A DNA stretch of 24,305 bases from a virus: the IMG/VR virus record IMGVR_UViG_3300030117_005698, positions 1 through 24,305 of that record, one strand, 5' to 3'. Of this stretch, positions 20,168 to 24,305 are shown piece by piece (position 1 is the stretch's first letter; each line of letters begins with the position of its first letter). The position numbers and the translations under genes were made by a program. The notes below the pieces were generated by a model. That model saw only the letters and a list, made by a program, of their open reading frames with translations, was not told the origin of the DNA and searched no databases.

Positions 20168-20496
20168 CCGTTTCTCGGACCCGAAAAGCGAATGACGTCG
20201 TCAAGCTTGCGATCAATCTCTTGGAAGAGTTTGTCTCTTTCATTGTTATAGCGATCTACCACGGCGTCGTATCTTTCACGGACAGCTTCAACTCGGATGT
20301 CGCTACGGTTCTCCAAATCTTCAAGTTGCTTCTGCCACCCTCGAACCATGGCGTCGTGCCGCTCTCTGTCTTCTACGCGGTGACGCTCCATTCTTTCTTC
20401 GAGTTGCTCTTGGTGTTTATTGCCTGTCCACCAAATGTAAATCAACATGGGGACGATACCTAAAGTCTCGAGTGCGGTAATTAACTCCAGGTCCAC
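20164..20496 (-). CDS. Membrane-anchored coiled-coil protein, spanin/holin candidate
   Basis: A 110-residue protein with one N-terminal transmembrane segment (about 9-24, LGIVPMLIYIWWTG) followed by a long charged coiled coil to about residue 95. This is the shape of an inner-membrane spanin (Rz-like) and of some BhlA-like phage holins. It starts with GTG after GAGG, 8 bases after the upstream stop. The adjoining gene codes for a short possible lipoprotein, which supports an i-spanin/o-spanin pair, though the order and the lack of overlap differ from lambda Rz/Rz1. Confidence 0.6.
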   Translation of the reverse strand: MDLELITALETLGIVPMLIYIWWTGNKHQEQLEERMERHRVEDRERHDAMVRGWQKQLEDLENRSDIRVEAVRERYDAVVDRYNNERDKLFQEIDRKLDDVIRFSGPRNG

Positions 20497-20504
20497 CTTG
20501 GCCT

Positions 20505-20726
20505 CTACTCTGACGGAATCGCCTCTTCTGGGGTTTCTTCTTCAACAAGTGTTTCAGGCTCTACCACTTCGTCTGGGGGTGCGACGATGGGTTGAACATC
20601 GATTAACTCACCCTCCGACTCTAAAATTTGAATCCGGTTGGCAAGTTCTTCCCAATCACCGTACCCATACTCAGGCTGGTCGGCAATTGCCACGGAAGCA
20701 CATGAAGTCAGTAAAAGCACAAACAT
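20505..20726 (-). CDS. Short exported or lipoprotein candidate (o-spanin-like)
   Basis: From the ATG at 20726, which has AGGAGG 8 bases upstream, the product has 73 residues. It begins MFVLLLTSCASVAIADQ: LTSC resembles a lipobox, while AIA-D could instead be a signal peptidase I site. The mature part is Glu/Pro-rich, like many o-spanins. The hydrophobic stretch before the Cys is very short and has no positive charge, so lipid attachment is uncertain. A longer frame to 20819 exists but overlaps the upstream gene. Confidence 0.55.
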   Translation of the reverse strand: MFVLLLTSCASVAIADQPEYGYGDWEELANRIQILESEGELIDVQPIVAPPDEVVEPETLVEEETPEEAIPSE

Positions 20727-20730
20727 TGAG

Positions 20731-20967
20731 TTATCCTCCTGGGTTAGCCCCGGTTCTTGGGAAAGCACGGTCCAATATTTGGTGGATCTCTTCTGCGGAT
20801 TCCTTAGTGGCTTCAACATCTTGTTGCGTCGTAGCCATGTCTACTTCCATTGCACGGATGCGGTCTTCAAGGTCGCCCATCTGACTGGTCAACCAACCAA
20901 ACACAGCGGCCATAGGAAGCGTCACCGCTCCGGCTCCAGCAGCAGCAGCGGTTTTAGCTTCCATCAT
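20731..20967 (-). CDS. Small membrane protein with coiled coil (78 aa)
   Basis: An Ala/Gly-rich hydrophobic segment (about 7-27, ending AAVFGWLTSQMG) is followed by a coiled coil (LEDRIRAMEVDMATTQQDVE). The start is one of two adjacent ATGs; the first overlaps the upstream stop as ATGA. The layout (hydrophobic N-terminus, then heptads) is shared with the next gene upstream, suggesting related or cooperating membrane proteins. A holin role is possible. Confidence 0.6.
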   Translation of the reverse strand: MMEAKTAAAAGAGAVTLPMAAVFGWLTSQMGDLEDRIRAMEVDMATTQQDVEATKESAEEIHQILDRAFPRTGANPGG

Positions 20968-21260
20968 TCTTCCTCGGATTTGTCAGGTTCTTCAGCCGGA
21001 ACCCAGTCACCGTCCTTGTCTGTCTTGAGGTGATCATGCCCTTCGATTGAAGGCTTCTCTTCCTCGGACTCATCCGGTAGTTCGGTGGCTTCAAGCTCTT
21101 CCGCTAACTCATCCAACTCAACTTGTTCGAGTTCAGGATGTATTTCCTCAAGCGCAGCAAGGCGTCTGTCCAAGTCTCTGATTTGAGTTTCACCAAACCC
21201 GAAAGCTGCGACTGCAGCGGCGGCTGCTGCGAGAAGTTTCTTTTTAGTTGCGTCTTCCAT
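20964..21260 (-). CDS. Small membrane-anchored acidic protein (98 aa)
   Basis: The N-terminus is short and basic (MEDATKKK), then an Ala-rich hydrophobic segment (LLAAAAAAVAAFGFG), a short coiled coil (IRDLDRRLAALEEIH), and a strongly acidic tail ending in SEEE. GGAG precedes the ATG at 21260 by 7 bases, and the start overlaps the upstream stop (TGATG). It shares its N-terminal layout with the gene at 20731 and may be a duplicate that diverged. Confidence 0.6.
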   Translation of the reverse strand: MEDATKKKLLAAAAAAVAAFGFGETQIRDLDRRLAALEEIHPELEQVELDELAEELEATELPDESEEEKPSIEGHDHLKTDKDGDWVPAEEPDKSEEE

Positions 21261-21487
21261 CACTCGTCTCCGTCCAAGATATCAAAAATTAGGTCGATCA
21301 TAATCGAGAATAGCCGCTTCTCTGCTGCCTCTCCAAGACCGGGGATATCCAGTTGGGCTGCTATTAGCGCAGCAACCCAATCGCGTCGAGCTTCTTCATC
21401 TTCAGGGAAGATTGCCTCAGCGCATTCAATCGCTTTCTTTATGATGTTTCGGCGGCGCTCACGCCGCTCTTGTCGGGTCAAAGCCAT
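21260..21487 (-). CDS. Small helical protein (75 aa), unknown
   Basis: From ATG 21487 (AGGAG 5 bases upstream) the product has a basic start (TRQERRERRRNIIKKAIE) and an amphipathic or hydrophobic C-terminal helix (LFSIMIDLIFDIL). It may be peripheral to the membrane. It precedes the membrane-protein cluster in the late operon with a 1-base overlap. No family is recognised. Confidence 0.55.
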   Translation of the reverse strand: MALTRQERRERRRNIIKKAIECAEAIFPEDEEARRDWVAALIAAQLDIPGLGEAAEKRLFSIMIDLIFDILDGDE

Positions 21488-21495
21488 GATTACTC

Positions 21496-21876
21496 CTAAG
21501 TAGTGATACCTACTCGAACGAGAACATCGCTGGCAGGAGCGCTTGTGCCCCCGGTGCCTGCCGTTGTCGTACAGGCCATGACGAGTCCCGTTCCGTAAGC
21601 AAACCCGTCGGGAAAGCAAAACTGCTTAGTTTTACCTCCAGCAACAGGGAAAATCCAGTCAGGATCGGTAGTACCTACAGTTACGTTGCTTGCATTGTTA
21701 TTGTCCCATAGCTTCACGTACACCTGCGTCGATGCGTTGGCTGAGTTGTCTACGTAGACAGTAAAGAACGTACCCGAAGTTGAGTCGACAACTTGGTCGG
21801 CATTATCGGCGACAGTATCTTCTGCGGTCGCTGTAAATAACGGGGCGGAATATTCGTCTGAAATAGAAATAGTCAT
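21496..21876 (-). CDS. Virion surface/decoration-like beta protein (126 aa)
   Basis: A Thr/Ser/Gly-rich protein predicted to be a beta sandwich. The core FTVYVDNSANASTQVYVKLWD and a KQFCFPDGFAYGTG segment align with the next gene upstream (LYVKFFD, RINFPDGMEFTTA), so the two are paralogues. Such proteins are common as phage head decoration or tail surface proteins. GAGGT precedes the ATG by 5 bases. Placement beside tail-fibre-like genes supports a virion role. Confidence 0.65.
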   Translation of the reverse strand: MTISISDEYSAPLFTATAEDTVADNADQVVDSTSGTFFTVYVDNSANASTQVYVKLWDNNNASNVTVGTTDPDWIFPVAGGKTKQFCFPDGFAYGTGLVMACTTTAGTGGTSAPASDVLVRVGITT

Positions 21877-21883
21877 GGCAACC

Positions 21884-22252
21884 TCAAGTAACTACAAACC
21901 GTATGGTCATTTTATTTGTACCTGCCCCCGTACCTGCCGCAGTGCCGCCAGACTGGTCACATGAGTAAGATACGGCAGTCGTGAACTCCATCCCGTCGGG
22001 AAAGTTTATACGCTTGCTGCCGCTTGTAGGTATCTCAACTACAAATATTGGAGGTGTGGTTCCTCGATCTACAACAGTCGCGTCGAAGAACTTAACGTAT
22101 AAAACATTGCTTGAGTCTGTGCTGACACAGTCTAAGTAGTGCATGGTTGCCGCGGCGCCGGTTACATCAACCTTGACGTTTTCGTCTACGTCAGTGTCTT
22201 CGAACATTTGGTACGTGAAGCGGGCGTCTGATGGTGATGCTTTGAGCGTCAT
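21884..22252 (-). CDS. Virion surface/decoration-like beta protein (122 aa), paralogue
   Basis: From ATG 22252 the product has 122 residues and shares the 'LYVKFFD...PIFVVEIPTSGSKRINFPDG' framework with the 126-residue protein downstream. It is a likely beta sandwich with a Gly/Thr-rich end. Only a weak AGGA precedes the start; a longer frame to 22279 overlaps the previous gene. A tail or capsid surface role is inferred. Confidence 0.6.
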   Translation of the reverse strand: MTLKASPSDARFTYQMFEDTDVDENVKVDVTGAAATMHYLDCVSTDSSNVLYVKFFDATVVDRGTTPPIFVVEIPTSGSKRINFPDGMEFTTAVSYSCDQSGGTAAGTGAGTNKMTIRFVVT

Positions 22253-22260
22253 GACGAATC

Positions 22261-22560
22261 CTAATGAAGATTGACCCAAGAACTACCAGCGTAGCCTTGG
22301 AACTTAGAGTCTGTTGTGTTGTAGATTATCATGCCGACCGCAGCAGTCAAAGCATCGCGTTGCGTCGTTGTTAACCTCGAAACTTTCAAAGCACCTGTCG
22401 TTGTCTCAACTACGAGGTCGCCCTGTGCCGTAAAGTCATGCGGCGTTCCTGCAGAGAACTGAAATCGGGGCGCGAGTGCTTCTTTTATTTGAGGTTCGAG
22501 TCTTTGTACGGTCTTTTGTCGAATGCGGCCCACCCGCGCTATATTGCGTCGGCTGGCCAT
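22261..22560 (-). CDS. Small tail-fibre-like structural protein (99 aa)
   Basis: From ATG 22560 the product has a basic start (MASRRNIARVGRIRQKTVQR) and a C-terminal pattern RDALTAAVGMIIYNTTDSKFQGYAGSSWVNLH-type ending, very common at the ends of phage tail fibre and baseplate appendage proteins. GGAGG lies 11 bases before the ATG. The gene lies between other virion genes in the late operon. Confidence 0.65.
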   Translation of the reverse strand: MASRRNIARVGRIRQKTVQRLEPQIKEALAPRFQFSAGTPHDFTAQGDLVVETTTGALKVSRLTTTQRDALTAAVGMIIYNTTDSKFQGYAGSSWVNLH

Positions 22561-22567
22561 GAGTCTG

Positions 22568-22789
22568 CTAACCTCCAGCGGCTGTGATGATCGCATCAAT
22601 CTTTCCGGTGACCAAGCGCCGCATGTCATCGTTGCGGTCGATATCATCTCGGCGAGAGTCAGGAACCCATAACACAACAATCTTGCCTGGACCCAAACCC
22701 TCGATATCTTCACCTGTTTGTTCGTCGTAGGGATCGACCAACTGAGGGTAACAGTCGATGGCGTAACAAACATCAGCACTATCGGACAT
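22568..22789 (-). CDS. Small acidic protein (73 aa), unknown
   Basis: ATG 22789 is preceded by GGAGG with 5 bases spacing, which favours it over an upstream TTG. The product is acidic, with PGKIVVLWVPDSRRDDID suggesting a beta strand and loop, and two cysteines near residue 8-13. It overlaps the end of the previous gene by 11 bases. Placed among structural genes, it may be a virion accessory protein. Confidence 0.6.
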   Translation of the reverse strand: MSDSADVCYAIDCYPQLVDPYDEQTGEDIEGLGPGKIVVLWVPDSRRDDIDRNDDMRRLVTGKIDAIITAAGG

Positions 22790-23630
22790 CGTTACCTCCA
22801 ACGTATTTCTGGACTAAGAAATGAGTAATAGTGCAAGCCTCTGTCGTACCTCCACTGAAACGGGCCAACAGCGAAGGACCAAGGTACGGCCCGGTATTGC
22901 TATCTCCATCCCAATAGCCTTCATTAGTCGAGGCCAAAACAGACCGGTAATCTCTACCAAACGCGATGTTGGTGAATGACGAGTCATGAGGTGTGTGAGG
23001 AATGACTGTAGCGCCCTCGATAATCGAGAACTCCCAGCGACCTGCTTCTGGGCGCATAAACAACTGCATGCACAATGTGCTTGGTTCGCCGCTCGCAACG
23101 TCACTGCTATTAGTGTTGCTGCCTGTTGAGTATGGTCCACCTGTTCGGTGAGCCAGGTGATACTCGTTGTTGGATGAGTTTTCACGCCTATAAGTGGCTT
23201 TGACCATCGGGATTCGTTGCGTGTCTTCCCAAGCGTGTCCTGTGGCGACCAACTTGACAGCGTCCAGATTGCTGCGGAACGTAATGCTGTTCACCACCAT
23301 GGCGACTCGGAAACAAGGCCAGCCTCCGCTTTCTAACTTCGGAATCCCTGTTCCTTTGAAGAGAAAGTTAGAATGCTTGTTAGACGCCGAGGCATTGCTG
23401 AAGTTGCATACCAACCCTGTGCCGTTGACGATAGCGCAACTGGCATTGTTACCCGTATCCCAAATATCATTCATCCAAAACGTATGACCACCAACAGTAT
23501 TCTCTTGGTTCTTGGTCATTGTTTGGTCCGGCAAATCAGCAAAGTTCAGACGGCAGACATCGACCCACCCGCCTCTCTTGGGCTGGTGGTCATCTGACGT
23601 TTGACCGATTGTTCGTACACGCCTACTCAT
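22779..23630 (-). CDS. Probable virion/tail surface protein (283 aa)
   Basis: A 283-residue Ser/Asn/Gly/Thr-rich protein with a beta-sheet appearance. The pattern around residues 105-250 (WPCFRVAMVVNSI, then RWEFSIIEGATVIPH and FGRDYRSVLASTNEGYWDGD) resembles concanavalin-like lectin domains used by phages for receptor binding, but I cannot prove that. No ribosome site precedes the ATG; the preceding gene stops 3 bases upstream, so it may be translated by re-initiation. It lies in the late operon. Confidence 0.6.
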   Translation of the reverse strand: MSRRVRTIGQTSDDHQPKRGGWVDVCRLNFADLPDQTMTKNQENTVGGHTFWMNDIWDTGNNASCAIVNGTGLVCNFSNASASNKHSNFLFKGTGIPKLESGGWPCFRVAMVVNSITFRSNLDAVKLVATGHAWEDTQRIPMVKATYRRENSSNNEYHLAHRTGGPYSTGSNTNSSDVASGEPSTLCMQLFMRPEAGRWEFSIIEGATVIPHTPHDSSFTNIAFGRDYRSVLASTNEGYWDGDSNTGPYLGPSLLARFSGGTTEACTITHFLVQKYVGGNDVR

Positions 23631-23633
23631 AAA

Positions 23634-24008
23634 TCACGCGATACTATTGACGAAACCGTGGACTGTAATGACATTTGTTGTGCCCGCAAACGCCGTGATT
23701 TTCTTGGTGTTATGCAAGATTAAACCAGGTACAACCTGCGTTAACCCAGATTCAGGCGGAATGGTTACTTCAATGTGACCGGTATCATCGGTCTGATTTC
23801 CCCATTCAATCGTAAGTTTCACGCCAGCCGTGGACGTGTTTGTAGCGTACAACCAAACTTCATCAAACGTACCTGCTGTCGTTCCTGCTACCGCTGTGTG
23901 AATCAGCGTTCCGTTTGGAGAGCCACCACCCAAACCGCTGGTGGCAGCGACCAATATGCCTTCGCCGTCGGCTGCTCCGGTTAAGTGTGCTTTTGTAAAT
24001 GTCGCCAT
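23634..24008 (-). CDS. Virion surface/decoration-like protein (124 aa)
   Basis: A beta-rich protein with DEVWLYATNTSTAGVKLTIEWG and a following IEVTIPPESGLTQVVPGL segment, a framework I recognise from small phage virion proteins of this size. It shares the general design of the two proteins at 21496-22252 (strand, YVK/VKL-type strand, Pro-Asp or Pro-Gly turn) but with little direct identity. GAGGAAG precedes the ATG. It lies directly after the tail-fibre-like gene that runs off the window. Confidence 0.65.
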   Translation of the reverse strand: MATFTKAHLTGAADGEGILVAATSGLGGGSPNGTLIHTAVAGTTAGTFDEVWLYATNTSTAGVKLTIEWGNQTDDTGHIEVTIPPESGLTQVVPGLILHNTKKITAFAGTTNVITVHGFVNSIA

Positions 24009-24017
24009 AGCTTCCTC

Positions 24018-24305
24018 TTAGCTGAATACTTGAATAGCAATGATTTGGTCAGCCGAACTTGCCGCGCCGCCAGGTAAACTGTCGTTGTTCGCCAACCCCG
24101 TAGCTGCAGCTCCAACATCGACGTTCAAAACGCCGTTTGACTCGCTCATGGCGGTACCCGCTATTGCGCTGCAGAAATCTGAAATGCTTTCTTTGCGGCT
24201 GGCGTTGCTATCGTTAGCATCGATGATTGCAATGCTGTCAGCCGCGACATCTACAACAGCAGCACTAAGACCGTTCAGGTCGATGGCACCGCCTGAAGCG
24301 GTAAG
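24018..24305 (-). CDS. C-terminal part of a tail-fibre-like structural protein (partial)
   Basis: An open frame of 95 residues continues beyond the right edge, so the start is not seen. The segment ADSIAIIDANDSNASRKESI followed by SDFCSAIAGTAM is a pattern repeated in many long phage tail fibre and appendage proteins ('...FIDSDDSNATKKTTISD...'). The C-terminus ends in IIAIQVFS. It is upstream, in transcription, of the decoration-like genes and is probably the main receptor-binding or tail fibre gene of this region. Confidence 0.6.
   Translation of the reverse strand, partial: LTASGGAIDLNGLSAAVVDVAADSIAIIDANDSNASRKESISDFCSAIAGTAMSESNGVLNVDVGAAATGLANNDSLPGGAASSADQIIAIQVFS

Overview
The window is best read as part of a tailed dsDNA bacteriophage genome. 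It has small, tightly overlapping genes with AGGAG-type ribosome sites, a complete phage-type replication and recombination block, a small-terminase-like gene, a set of small membrane proteins that looks like a lysis cassette, and virion surface proteins. Promoters are of bacterial sigma-70 type (TTGACN-17-TANNNT). No integrase, tRNA, rRNA, CRISPR array or insertion sequence was seen. No large terminase, portal or major capsid gene lies in the window. The host cannot be named from the sequence.

Layout. (1) 1-400: non-coding, extremely rich in CCGG, with short tandem repeats, ending in a good + strand promoter. (2) 401-1515: two + genes (a Gp88-family protein and a coiled-coil protein) closed by a strong terminator. 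(3) 1525-2409: two - genes, a helix-turn-helix protein resembling small terminase subunits and a Met-rich acidic protein. (4) 2410-2818: a 390-base intergenic region holding a striking two-fold symmetric array of ten copies of a 9-mer, between divergent transcription units. (5) 2819-6924: a + operon of small accessory genes with zinc-ribbon proteins, a protein ending in an RNA polymerase alpha-CTD-like domain, and a cytosine-C5 DNA methyltransferase whose DNA also encodes, in the +1 frame, a second recognisable phage ORF. (6) 6931-19705: a long - strand replication and recombination region, in transcription order SNF2-like helicase, adenine methyltransferase, RecB/Cas4-like Fe-S nuclease, Sak4-like ATPase, probable ssDNA-binding protein, UDG-exonuclease-PolA fusion polymerase, unknown protein, SMC/RecF-like ATPase, zinc ribbon, DUF927 ATPase, FmdB-like zinc ribbon. 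(7) 19726-20094: a divergent promoter/operator region and a + strand XRE regulator. (8) 20084-24305: - strand late genes, with six small genes (most predicted membrane or exported) preceded by virion or tail proteins; the last one runs off the right edge.

How it works together (inference): the replication block would supply polymerase, helicases, nuclease and ssDNA-handling proteins. The two methyltransferases would mark phage DNA against host restriction. The alpha-CTD-like protein and the XRE regulator are candidates for controlling transcription. The 2434-2717 array is the most likely place for an origin, a packaging site or a master operator. Its neighbour, the small-terminase-like helix-turn-helix protein, is the obvious candidate to bind it.
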